Source: Treponema sp. (GTDB lineage: Bacteria > Spirochaetota > Spirochaetia > Treponematales > Breznakiellaceae). From it: a stretch of DNA of 10,596 nt. The DNA lies in NCBI GenBank assembly GCA_031288815.1, contig JAITQR010000057.1, forward strand, positions 1 to 10,596, read 5' to 3'. The translations under genes and the position numbers were made by a program. Position 1 is the first letter of the stretch; each line of letters begins with the position of its first letter. Positions 1 to 7,684 of this stretch are shown one piece after another. A model generated the notes under the pieces. It did not search any database, was not told the DNA's origin, and was given only the letters and a program-made list of their open reading frames with translations.

Positions 1-509
1 GAATCCGCGCCGAATTCGGCGTAGCGCTTCGCCAGATCCGCGTAAATTTCCTTGGTATGGTAGGGGGTGGCGGCGTAGGAAATGGCCATCTGGACATGCT
101 TGCCGGTTTTCTTGGCGGCGTCCGCCGCCCGTTTAAGGTTCCGGGGATCGTTGCAGGCGTCGAAGATGCGGAACACGCTGACGCCGTTTTCCGCGGCCTT
201 TTCCACGAATTTGTCCACCACATCGTCGGCGTAATGCCGGTAACCCAGAAGGTTCTGCCCCCGCAGGAGCATCATGATCGGGGTATTGGGAAGGCCCTTT
301 TTAAGGATCCGGAGCCGTTCCCAGGGATCCTCATTCAAAAAACGGATACAACTGTCGAAAGTCGCCCCGCCCCAGCCTTCCAGAGCCCAAAAGCCTATCT
401 TGTCCAGCCTTTCCAGGGCGGGAACCATGTCGGCAGTGGTCATACGGGTAGCGAACAGTGACTGATGAGCGTCCCGCAGGACCAAATCGGTCAGTTTTAC
501 TTTAGGCAT
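1..509 (-). CDS. oadA: Oxaloacetate decarboxylase alpha subunit / pyruvate carboxylase subunit B, N-terminal part (cut by window edge)
   Basis: The first 169 residues of a biotin-dependent carboxyltransferase are visible; the rest lies beyond the left edge. The fold is the TIM-barrel carboxyltransferase domain that moves CO2 between oxaloacetate and biotin. Visible signatures are LRDAHQS at residues 11-17 (Asp13 is the expected metal ligand), EGWGGATFD at 44-52, [18 protein letters not shown] at 81-98 and FRIFDACND at 113-121. The catalytic lysine region, the linker and any biotin domain are out of view, so a lone 5S/pyruvate carboxylase B subunit cannot be excluded. The neighbouring oadG gene 83 bp upstream favours the Na+-pumping decarboxylase. 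The start is ATG at 509-507, preceded by AAGGAG at 520-515 with 5-nt spacing. The product is cytoplasmic and docks on the membrane subunits. Confidence 0.93.
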   Translation of the reverse strand, partial: MPKVKLTDLVLRDAHQSLFATRMTTADMVPALERLDKIGFWALEGWGGATFDSCIRFLNEDPWERLRILKKGLPNTPIMMLLRGQNLLGYRHYADDVVDKFVEKAAENGVSVFRIFDACNDPRNLKRAADAAKKTGKHVQMAISYAATPYHTKEIYADLAKRYAEFGAD

Positions 510-537
510 AATTTCTCCTTAATGTTTCCAGAGGAAT

Positions 538-592
538 GCCGGCTTGGGAAAGGGAAAGAATGGGATACCCCTCTCCTTTTCCCGACGCCGGC
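538..592 (-). promoter_or_regulatory. Intercistronic hairpin between oadG and oadA
   Basis: Read on the minus strand, an imperfect stem-loop begins directly after the oadG stop codon. GCCGGC at 592-587 pairs with GCCGGC at 543-538, and inside it GGGAAA at 583-578 pairs with TTTCCC at 551-546. A short inner GGG-ATA-CCC sits at 562-570. No T-run follows, so it does not look like a classical terminator; the oadA ribosome binding site comes 18 nt later. A role in RNA stability, processing or partial attenuation that sets the oadG:oadA ratio is inference. Confidence 0.5.
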
Positions 593-856
593 TTAGTTTT
601 TTCCTTCTTGTTCTTTACGGTATTCGGTTACGGCGGCGGTAATAGCCGCGGTTACCGCGGCAGTCTTGGCGGCCGTTGAGGGACCGGCGGAAACTGTCTT
701 GGGAACCGCGCCCGCGTCCTTGTCCAAGCCCAAGGCACGGATGGCTTTACCCACCAAGCTCACGCTGACAATCATAACGATCAAAAAACCAAACACAACC
801 CCCATGCCGAGCAAAGTTAAGATTCCACTCTGTTCCAGCATTACCGTAATAGTCAT
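593..856 (-). CDS. oadG: Oxaloacetate decarboxylase gamma subunit (OadG family)
   Basis: This is an 87-residue small membrane subunit. In the family, gamma anchors the alpha carboxyltransferase to the Na+-translocating beta subunit. The sequence shows the family plan: a short N-terminus, one hydrophobic membrane helix at about residues 11-36 (GILTLLGMGVVFGFLIV within it), a charged turn, an Ala/Pro/Thr-rich linker at about 50-70, and the C-terminal AAITAAVTEYR-type helix that is typical of OadG. The frame stays open upstream by 23 codons, but ATG at 856-854 is chosen because AGGAGG lies at 866-861, 4 nt before it, and because the upstream part has no family character. No C-terminal histidine cluster is seen. 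It is the first gene of the visible minus-strand operon, followed by oadA. No beta subunit gene is in the window; it may lie beyond the left edge. Confidence 0.88.
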   Translation of the reverse strand: MTITVMLEQSGILTLLGMGVVFGFLIVMIVSVSLVGKAIRALGLDKDAGAVPKTVSAGPSTAAKTAAVTAAITAAVTEYRKEQEGKN

Positions 857-896
857 ATAACCTCCTGGTATTTTATCTGAAATTTTTATAGGTAAA

Positions 897-925
897 AATA
901 TACTGGAAAGGGATGATCCTATCAA
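897..925 (-). promoter_or_regulatory. Sigma70-type promoter for oadG-oadA
   Basis: On the minus strand TTGATA (925-920) and TATATT (902-897) are separated by exactly 17 nt, close to consensus. The predicted transcript start is near 890, giving a leader of about 34 nt with the AGGAGG site. This is the best promoter match in the window. Confidence 0.72.
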
Positions 926-970
926 GGGTTAGAAAAACTTTTAGGCGTCTACTTTTACCAACCGATACCG

Positions 971-978
971 TGTATACT
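971..978 (+). promoter_or_regulatory. Probable -10 element for the phospho-sugar mutase gene
   Basis: TATACT at 973-978 sits 25 nt before the start codon and is directly preceded by TG. No convincing -35 hexamer is seen at 15-18 nt upstream (the region reads tactttta), so this would be a weak or activator-dependent promoter. The predicted start near 985 leaves a short leader that includes the AGGGGG ribosome binding site. Confidence 0.45.
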
Positions 979-1003
979 AAAAGAAACTCAAACAGGGGGA
1001 CTT

Positions 1004-2824
1004 ATGAATAAAGACGACGTTATCGCCCGGGCGAAAGACTATATCGGGAAAGAAAAAGATCCGGCCTTCCGGAAGGAAGTGGAGGATCTGCTTGCCAGGG
1101 CGGATTCGGCAAAGGAATTCAAGGAACTGGAGGACCGGTTCTACCAGAATCTGGAATTCGGAACCGGGGGGCTCCGGGGCCTTATCGGGGGAGGCTACAA
1201 CCGGATGAATACCCTGGTGGTAAAAAGCGCCACCCAGGGGCTGGCCACCTACCTTGTCAAAACCTTCCCGGAAAAAGCCCGGGAGGGAAAACTTTCCGCC
1301 GTGCTTGCCTACGACAGCCGCCATTATTCGGCTGAGTTCGCCGAGGCCGCCGCCCTTATCTTCGCCGCCAACGGGATCAAAGCCTACCTTTTTTCCTCTC
1401 TCCGGCCTACTCCGGAGCTTTCCTTCGCCATCCGGAAGCTGGGCTGCGATACCGGCGCGGTGGTAACCGCCAGCCACAACCCCCCTCAGTACAACGGGTA
1501 CAAGGCTTACTGGAACGACGGTTCCCAGGTTGTCCCCCCCCACGACAAGGGGATCATCGGGGAAGTCAACAGGGTGACGGACATAAAAGAAATGGGCAGG
1601 GAAGAGGCCCTTTCCGGGGGGCTTCTCAAGATCATCGACCGGGAGATAGACGAACCCTACCAGGCCATGGTAAAGGCCTCCCTTTTCCGGCCGGAACTTA
1701 TCAAGGCAAAGGCCGGGGAAGTGAAGATCGTCTACACTCCCCTGCACGGTACCGGGGCCATGCATGTGGAAAAGATCCTGGGCGACCTGGGGCTTAAGGT
1801 TATCACCGTGCCGGAGCAGCGGGAGGGGAACGGGGACTTCCCCACCGTCGCCTTCCCCAACCCGGAAGAGGCGCCGGCCCTGAAAATGGCCATTGAACTG
1901 GGCAAGGCGGAGAAGGCCGACGTGGTCATGGCCACCGACCCGGACGCGGACCGTTTCGGCATAGCGGTTCCCTCGGGCCCGGCAAAAACGGCCCCGCCGA
2001 ATTCGTCCGGGGGAAGGGACGGGGAATTCACCCTGATCACCGGAAACCAGATGGGGGTACTGCTGGCGGACTACATCTTTCTCTCCCTCAAGGAGCTGGG
2101 GAAGCTGCCGGCCAAGGCCGCCATGATCAACTCCATCGTCACCACCGGCATGCAGGCGGAACTGGCGAAATCCCACGGAGTCGAATGCCTCGAATGTCTC
2201 ACCGGCTTTAAGTGGATAGCGGAGCTTATGCGGAAATGCGATACCGGGGAGCTGCCCTACACTATCGTCTTCGGTACCGAGGAAAGCTACGGCTACCTGG
2301 TGGAAAACGATGTCCGGGACAAGGACGGGGTTTCCGCCGCGGCCATGACCGCCGAGATGACCCTCTACTGGAGGAGTAAGGGCAAGAGCCTCCTGGACCG
2401 GTTGGAAGAGCTCTACGAAAGAGCCGGGTACTGGCAGGAGACGGGGATCTCCAAATACTTCCAGGGGCCGGAGGGGCCCGCCATCATGAAGGGGATCATG
2501 GACGAATACCGGAAAAATCCGCCCCTGAGTCTGGGCGGCATAAAGGTGGAGAAGGTTCGGGACGTGAAGGAATCGGTATGGATCTACCCCCAGGCGGGGG
2601 GCGCCGGGAAGAGCGGGGTGGATCTTCCCAAAAGCGACGTTCTCCAGTTCTACCTGGAAGACGGCACGGTGGTAAGCGCCCGGCCCAGCGGCACGGAGCC
2701 GAAGATAAAGTTTTACGCAAGCTGCCGCGCCCCGGTGGAGAACGGCCTTGCGGCGGCCAAGGCCGAGGCGGCGCGGAAACTTGAGGCCATCGTCAGAGAT
2801 ATCAGGGCGGTGATCGGCGCGTAG
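1004..2824 (+). CDS. Phospho-sugar mutase (phosphoglucomutase/phosphopentomutase, alpha-D-phosphohexomutase superfamily)
   Basis: A 606-residue cytoplasmic enzyme of the PGM2-like branch, which interconverts hexose (or pentose) 1- and 6- (5-) phosphates through a phosphoserine intermediate. All four active-site loops are intact. TASHNP at 155-160 carries the catalytic Ser157, followed by QYNGYK. DPDADR at 312-317 is the Mg2+ loop, GTEESYG at 424-430 the sugar-recognition loop, and RPSGTEPK at 560-567 the phosphate-binding loop. The N-terminal part has EFGTGGLRG (51-59) and the family-typical length is kept. A small Pro/Gly/Ser-rich insertion at about 323-339 lies between the metal loop and the LITGNQ motif. 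The start is ATG at 1004, with AGGGGG ending 4 nt earlier. The gene stands alone, divergent from oadG and convergent with the sugar-binding protein gene. Whether glucose, mannose or pentose phosphates are preferred cannot be told from sequence alone. Confidence 0.93.
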   Translation: MNKDDVIARAKDYIGKEKDPAFRKEVEDLLARADSAKEFKELEDRFYQNLEFGTGGLRGLIGGGYNRMNTLVVKSATQGLATYLVKTFPEKAREGKLSAVLAYDSRHYSAEFAEAAALIFAANGIKAYLFSSLRPTPELSFAIRKLGCDTGAVVTASHNPPQYNGYKAYWNDGSQVVPPHDKGIIGEVNRVTDIKEMGREEALSGGLLKIIDREIDEPYQAMVKASLFRPELIKAKAGEVKIVYTPLHGTGAMHVEKILGDLGLKVITVPEQREGNGDFPTVAFPNPEEAPALKMAIELGKAEKADVVMATDPDADRFGIAVPSGPAKTAPPNSSGGRDGEFTLITGNQMGVLLADYIFLSLKELGKLPAKAAMINSIVTTGMQAELAKSHGVECLECLTGFKWIAELMRKCDTGELPYTIVFGTEESYGYLVENDVRDKDGVSAAAMTAEMTLYWRSKGKSLLDRLEELYERAGYWQETGISKYFQGPEGPAIMKGIMDEYRKNPPLSLGGIKVEKVRDVKESVWIYPQAGGAGKSGVDLPKSDVLQFYLEDGTVVSARPSGTEPKIKFYASCRAPVENGLAAAKAEAARKLEAIVRDIRAVIGA

Positions 2825-2872
2825 CGGACGGCCTGTCCGTCAAATGTCGCTCCGTTTTTCCGGGGATTAAAA

Positions 2873-2904
2873 AGGCGGTTCCCAAAACCATGTGGGAACC
2901 GCCT
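2873..2904. terminator. Bidirectional Rho-independent terminator
   Basis: A perfect 11-bp stem (AGGCGGTTCCC at 2873-2883 with GGGAACCGCCT at 2894-2904) encloses a 10-nt loop. On the minus strand it is followed by TTTTTAAT, a good U-tract; on the plus strand it is followed by cgTTTT, which is weaker. It lies between two convergent genes ending at 2824 and 2977 and can serve both. Confidence 0.85.
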
Positions 2905-2976
2905 CGTTTTGTAAGTTGCCGATTGATCCGCGCGAGCTAAACAATCAACAAAAGCTGTTCAGCCTGACGCCGCCGC

Positions 2977-4590
2977 TTACCGGAGATAATTTGAGGATGT
3001 CGCGGTCTCGATCCCCGCTTTCTCCCAGGCGGCTCCGCCCATTTTGTCAAATTCCGCAACCCACGCGTCCCAGTTAGCCTTGGTAAGCTGCCGCTGGCCC
3101 AGGACAAACTCTATCACCCCTTGTTCATAGAACCGTTTGACATCCGCGTTGGGAACAGGGAGCGCATCAGCCCCATTCCAGACGGTCCAGGGTTTTGCCT
3201 GCATTTCCCTAAGGGTGACCAGGGCGCTCATGGTTTTGCCTGAAGTGGGGGCCTTATAGGTGGGATACCGGGATACCAGTTCAGCATCGTTGTTCCGCTG
3301 GATAATCCCGCGCATCTGGGTAAGGGGCTGCATTTCGGGCTTGATATATCCCTTGGCAGGATCCGGAAGGCCCTCGACGATAGGAACCTTATCCTTATCC
3401 AGAAGGTAGTTCACTCCCAATTCGCCCCAGCCCAGAAGGTAATACCCCTCCTCGCTGGCCATCCATTCAAATAATTTGGCGACAGCGGGGCCCTTTCCGT
3501 TCTTAATGGCGTTGGAAGAAACCGGAAGAAGACCAAAACTATTCGTGTATGTTCCCACAGAGGACAGGCCCTGGGGTCCCTTGGGAGGATCGATAACGAT
3601 CCAGTCCCCATTGGGAAAGTTCTTATCGAAGGGGGCGTAATTAGATTCGGAAGCGTAAGCGGAATGTTGTTCCCGCATGATACCGAACTTCCCTTGTTTC
3701 CAGTTCGCCCGGAAATCATCTTTACCATAACTGGCCCAGTTGGGATCGATCACTTTTTCATCCACCATCTTCTTGATATACACGAGGGCATCATAATAAC
3801 CGGGCCGGTGTATATTGAGCCCCGGGCTGGATTTACGGAGATCCCAGGTACCGGCTACGCCATAAGCGCCGAAGAAAGAATCGAAACGGCGGCCCAAACC
3901 TTCCTCGTAGGTGTTGATCTCGATGAAAGCGCCATATCCGTAAGTATCATTCTTGCCATTCTTGTCAGGATCATTAAGAGTAAAAGCTTTCATTACATTG
4001 AAGTAATCATCCAGGGTAGCCGGAACTTTAAGGCCCAGGTTGTCCAGCCAGTCTTTCCGGATAACGATCCCCTCGTTTGTCGGCTGGGATCCTCCCAGGT
4101 AGGGAATAGCCATGGATTTTCCATTTACAGTTGTATAAGCCTTGGCGTCAGCGGGGACATATATCTTGGTCCAGGCAGGCATCAGGGGATAGAGATCGTC
4201 CACCGGGGCGATAAGACCGGTTTTAACCACATTTATCCACACTTCCCGGCGGGCAAAAAAGACATCCGGCAGGGCGTTAGACGCGGCGGCGGCGTTGATC
4301 TTCGTATCCCGATCGGTATTACCGCTCGGCAACATGCTGGGAATCCAATTGATGTTGAGTTTGTCTTTGACAACCCGCAATACCTTCCAGTCCTCAGGCG
4401 GTGGTCCGGCCTCGCTTACCGTACCGCCATACCAAAATTCAATCGTTACCGGCGCGGTTGACGCGGCGGAAGCGGAAACGGGAACGGAAGCGCCGCTTCC
4501 CTGCCCCTGGGAACCGCCGCCGGCGAAAGCGGAAGCCGCCAATAAAACCATGAAAAACACTAACGCCACGTTTTTCATTTTCCCCTTCAT
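2977..4590 (-). CDS. Extracellular (periplasmic) sugar-binding protein of a CUT1 ABC importer, LplA/YtcQ-like
   Basis: A 537-residue ABC solute-binding protein, expected to capture an oligosaccharide and deliver it to the two permeases encoded divergently next door. Residues 1-23 form a signal peptide (MKGKMKNVAL, hydrophobic core, AFA cleavage site). No lipobox cysteine follows: the mature start is GGGSQGQG, so signal peptidase I export to the periplasm is expected. A Ser/Ala/Gly-rich linker runs to about residue 47, then TIEFWYGG opens the binding fold. Family landmarks are RKDWLDNLGLKVP at 178-190 and a Ca2+-loop-like DPDKNGKNDTYG at 207-218. The size, above 500 residues, matches the long LplA/YtcQ type rather than the MalE type. 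The start is ATG at 4590 with AGGAGG at 4601-4596. The substrate is unknown. The gene is on the opposite strand from its presumed permeases, whereas such genes are more often co-directional. Confidence 0.9.
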   Translation of the reverse strand: MKGKMKNVALVFFMVLLAASAFAGGGSQGQGSGASVPVSASAASTAPVTIEFWYGGTVSEAGPPPEDWKVLRVVKDKLNINWIPSMLPSGNTDRDTKINAAAASNALPDVFFARREVWINVVKTGLIAPVDDLYPLMPAWTKIYVPADAKAYTTVNGKSMAIPYLGGSQPTNEGIVIRKDWLDNLGLKVPATLDDYFNVMKAFTLNDPDKNGKNDTYGYGAFIEINTYEEGLGRRFDSFFGAYGVAGTWDLRKSSPGLNIHRPGYYDALVYIKKMVDEKVIDPNWASYGKDDFRANWKQGKFGIMREQHSAYASESNYAPFDKNFPNGDWIVIDPPKGPQGLSSVGTYTNSFGLLPVSSNAIKNGKGPAVAKLFEWMASEEGYYLLGWGELGVNYLLDKDKVPIVEGLPDPAKGYIKPEMQPLTQMRGIIQRNNDAELVSRYPTYKAPTSGKTMSALVTLREMQAKPWTVWNGADALPVPNADVKRFYEQGVIEFVLGQRQLTKANWDAWVAEFDKMGGAAWEKAGIETATSSNYLR

Positions 4591-4642
4591 AAGAACCTCC
4601 TGGGATTGAAATTCTCGTAACTATTCAATTCCTGTTTTAGAA

Positions 4643-4676
4643 CCGCCTTCGCAAGATTTCCCCATAATAGAGGCGG
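4643..4676 (-). promoter_or_regulatory. Possible hairpin in the leader of the sugar-binding protein transcript
   Basis: CCGCCT at 4643-4648 and AGGCGG at 4671-4676 form an inverted repeat with a 22-nt loop. It lies inside the roughly 110-nt leader expected if transcription starts near 4700. It could be an operator half-site pair or an RNA stem; it is too short to decide. Confidence 0.3.
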
Positions 4677-4706
4677 CTGAACAATTACGATTTTTGATTT
4701 TTTAGT

Positions 4707-4736
4707 TTAGTATGGGGTTCCGTGAAAAGTCAACAA
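4707..4736 (-). promoter_or_regulatory. Possible promoter for the sugar-binding protein gene
   Basis: On the minus strand TTGTTG (4736-4731), overlapping TTGACT (4733-4728), is followed by TACTAA (4712-4707) at 18 nt or by the overlapping CATACT (4714-4709) at 16 nt. Neither is a close match, but the region is AT-rich and correctly placed. It predicts a leader of about 110 nt. Confidence 0.4.
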
Positions 4737-4829
4737 ATTTCTTTCCGCTAAAATATCGGAATAATCCAATAATTTGTCTGTATTTTCCAATTCTTCCCAT
4801 GTATGGTGTTAAAAGGCATGAAAAGTCAA
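4723..4829. repeat. 11-bp direct repeat TGAAAAGTCAA bracketing the divergent control region
   Basis: The sequence TGAAAAGTCAA occurs at 4723-4733 and again at 4819-4829, 96 bp apart. The first copy overlaps the candidate -35 of the binding-protein promoter; the second covers the internal ATG at 4818 of the first permease gene. The spacing is close to nine helical turns, so paired operators for one regulator are conceivable, but no regulator gene is in the window and chance is possible. Confidence 0.35.
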
Positions 4830-5750
4830 AAGACTGGTTTCGCGAAGAACCATTTGGTAAAGGAGATCCGGCGGCATAGGTCGACATACGTTCTCCTGAT
4901 TGTTCCCCTTGTCTATTATATTATTTTTAAATATCTCCCCATCTGGAACGGGCAGATCGCCTTTAGGGACTTTATGCCCCTGGACGGGGTGTTCGGCAGC
5001 CGGTGGATAGGGCTTGAGCATTTTAATACCTTTTTTAACTCCTTTTATTTTTGGGAACTTCTCCGGAACACCCTCTTTTACAGCTTTGGGAAGCTCTTGG
5101 TGAGCGTTCCCTCGGCCATACTCCTGGCGGTAGCCATCTACGAATGTATCCGGCCGAGGCTCGCCAAACTGGTTCAGACCCTGGCCTACCTGCCCCATTT
5201 CCTCTCCTGGGTTATCATGTACGGGATCCTCCTCGCCCTCCTCGCCCCGGGGGACGGAATCGTTAACGATGTAATTAAGGTCTTTGGGGGCGAACCGGTG
5301 GCCTTTCTGACCAATACCAGGACTTTTCCCTGGATTGTTATCTTCTCCGACGCATGGAAAGAGATGGGCTGGAGCGCCATTATTTTCCTTGCCGCCCTTA
5401 TCGGTATTGACCCTTCCCTCTTTGAGGCGGCCCTGGTGGAAGGGGCAAGCGCTCCCCAGCGGGTTTGGTATATCACCTTGCCCTCCATCAGGCCGGTAAT
5501 CATGATAGTGGTACTCCTCCGTCTGGGTACCATTCTTGACGCGGGGTTTAACCAGATGTTTATGCTATACTCCATTCCGGTATACAGCGTGGCGGATATC
5601 ATCGACACCTGGGTGTACCGCCAGGGCCTCCTGCAGTTTCAGTTCGGCCTTGCCACGGCGGTAGGGATCTTTAAGGGGGTCATCGGTCTCCTGCTGATCA
5701 GCCTCTCCAACTGGCTGGTCCGGCGGATGAGTGAGTCATCTTTGTTTTAA
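4803..5750 (+). CDS. ABC transporter permease, LplB-like (CUT1 family)
   Basis: A 315-residue inner-membrane permease of the LplB-type carbohydrate importers. About six membrane helices are visible (roughly 28-48, 90-113, 126-148, 177-200, 228-247 and 284-304). The cytoplasmic EAA loop that contacts the ATPase is at 207-231, with FEAALVEGAS and ITLPSIRP as key parts. The N-terminal YVLLIVPLVYYIIFKYLPIW and IAFRDF pattern is typical of the subfamily. The start is uncertain: ATG at 4803 has no ribosome binding site, and ATG at 4818 (residue 6) has only AAAAGG, 1 nt upstream and too close. A better AAGGAG at 4859-4864 has no in-frame start after it. The gene is followed after 9 nt by the second permease, so the two form an operon. 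No ATPase gene is present; in such systems a shared MsmX/UgpC-type ATPase is commonly encoded elsewhere. Confidence 0.9.
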   Translation: MVLKGMKSQKTGFAKNHLVKEIRRHRSTYVLLIVPLVYYIIFKYLPIWNGQIAFRDFMPLDGVFGSRWIGLEHFNTFFNSFYFWELLRNTLFYSFGKLLVSVPSAILLAVAIYECIRPRLAKLVQTLAYLPHFLSWVIMYGILLALLAPGDGIVNDVIKVFGGEPVAFLTNTRTFPWIVIFSDAWKEMGWSAIIFLAALIGIDPSLFEAALVEGASAPQRVWYITLPSIRPVIMIVVLLRLGTILDAGFNQMFMLYSIPVYSVADIIDTWVYRQGLLQFQFGLATAVGIFKGVIGLLLISLSNWLVRRMSESSLF

Positions 5751-5759
5751 GGGGATGGC

Positions 5760-6662
5760 ATGAAAGCGAAAAGAGTAAAGGGGATTACCGTCCGGCTTTC
5801 GGTGGGAGACCGGGTGTTCTACACCATTGTTGATATCTTTCTGGTCATCATGCTGGTTATCGTGGCGATTCCCATGTGGAGCACCATCACCCTTTCTTTC
5901 AGGCCTAATACGTTTATCGGTTCCAACCTGGAAGGGATGTTTCTGGCGCCCTGGAAGTGGTCCACCGCGGCGTACCGTTCCCTTTTGGGAAACAACGGGT
6001 TTTTGGTCGCCTTTTCCAACAGCGCGAAAATATTTGTGTTCGGGGTGTTAACCGCCCTGTTTTTTACCATCCCACTGGCCTATGGCTTGTCGGTTAAGAC
6101 CCTGCCGGGCCGCCGTCTTTTTAATATCCTCATCCTGATTCCCTATCTTTTTAACGTGGGACTCGTCCCCGCCTATCTGGTGATTACCAAACTGGGGCTG
6201 ACCAATCATCTGGCGGCCATTTTTTTACCCGGGGCTATCAGTACCTACAACTGCCTTATCATGCGGGGTTTCTTTGAGGGCATCCCCGACGAGTTAAAAG
6301 AATCCGCCCGCATCGACGGGGCCGCGGAATGGTATATCCTTTTGTGGATCATCCTGCCCCTTTCAAAACCGATTGTCATGACCATTGGTCTCTACTACGG
6401 GGTTTCATTCTGGAATGACTTCTTCCACGCCATGCTGTATATCAACAATAACGCCCTCCAGCCCCTCCCCATCCTGCTGCGGAATATCCTCATGGCCAGC
6501 GGGATGAACGAATTTGTGGAGGTAAACGCCTTCGGGGAAGCCCCCATACAGGCGATAAAGGCGGCCAGCGTATTCATGGCCGCCATCCCCATGATCGCCG
6601 CCTATCCCTTTATTCAAAAATACTTTACCAAGGGGACGCTTCTGGGAAGTGTAAAGGGATAG
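5760..6662 (+). CDS. ABC transporter permease, YtcP-like (CUT1 family)
   Basis: A 300-residue inner-membrane permease that pairs with the LplB-like protein to form the translocation channel. The first helix is at about 19-42 (VDIFLVIMLVIVAIPMW within it). The EAA loop is at 181-204, with ESARIDGAAE and ILPLSKP as recognisable parts. The C-terminus KYFTKGTLLGSVKG (287-300) is a near-invariant ending in this subfamily (Gly-X-x-x-Gly-x-x-Lys-Gly), which shows the gene is complete. The start is ATG at 5760, with AAGGGGA at 5749-5755 overlapping the stop codon of the preceding gene. A perfect inverted repeat spans its stop codon. The substrate is presumably the same oligosaccharide that is bound by the divergently encoded periplasmic protein. 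Confidence 0.93.
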   Translation: MKAKRVKGITVRLSVGDRVFYTIVDIFLVIMLVIVAIPMWSTITLSFRPNTFIGSNLEGMFLAPWKWSTAAYRSLLGNNGFLVAFSNSAKIFVFGVLTALFFTIPLAYGLSVKTLPGRRLFNILILIPYLFNVGLVPAYLVITKLGLTNHLAAIFLPGAISTYNCLIMRGFFEGIPDELKESARIDGAAEWYILLWIILPLSKPIVMTIGLYYGVSFWNDFFHAMLYINNNALQPLPILLRNILMASGMNEFVEVNAFGEAPIQAIKAASVFMAAIPMIAAYPFIQKYFTKGTLLGSVKG

Positions 6663-6671
6663 CGTCCCCTT
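6630..6671 (+). terminator. Stem-loop spanning the stop codon of the second permease gene
   Basis: AAGGGGACGCT at 6630-6640 and AGCGTCCCCTT at 6661-6671 make a perfect 11-bp stem with a 20-nt loop; the TAG stop (6660-6662) lies at its base. No T-run follows (the next bases are cccta), so it is either a weak terminator or a stem protecting the 3' end of the permease mRNA. It separates the ABC genes from the TRAP cluster. Confidence 0.5.
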
Positions 6672-6690
6672 CCCTACTCCATCCCGATTA

Positions 6691-6699
6691 TGGTACACT
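6691..6699 (+). promoter_or_regulatory. Extended -10 promoter element for the TRAP cluster
   Basis: TGGTACACT at 6691-6699 fits the extended -10 pattern TGN-TATAAT (hexamer TACACT). No good -35 is present, as is usual for extended -10 promoters. Transcription would start about 7 nt downstream, at or next to the tatT ATG at 6707, implying a leaderless message. Confidence 0.5.
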
Positions 6700-6706
6700 A
6701 AAACAA

Positions 6707-7660
<954 letters not shown>

Positions 7661-7684
7661 GAGAACCGGGCAAAGGAGTTCCAG

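Noticed and set aside
977..2176. A 399-codon open frame on the minus strand opposite the mutase gene
   Set aside because: The plus-strand mutase has all catalytic loops; the antisense product shows no recognisable motif and no ribosome binding site supports it.
2825..2859. A second possible terminator right after the mutase stop (GACGG/CCGTC stem, then TTTTT)
   Set aside because: The stem is only 5 bp and the T-run is 13 nt away from it; the strong 11-bp hairpin at 2873-2904 explains termination better.
2892..3077. A 61-codon plus-strand frame starting inside the bidirectional terminator
   Set aside because: The start lies in the hairpin loop and the frame runs into the opposite-strand binding-protein gene; no initiation signal.
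3664..4461. A 265-codon open frame on the plus strand inside the binding-protein gene
   Set aside because: It lies wholly within the coding region of a clear ABC binding protein and has no initiation signal.
4702..4887. A 61-codon minus-strand frame across the divergent region and the start of the first permease gene
   Set aside because: No ribosome binding site, no recognisable product, and it overlaps the permease N-terminus.
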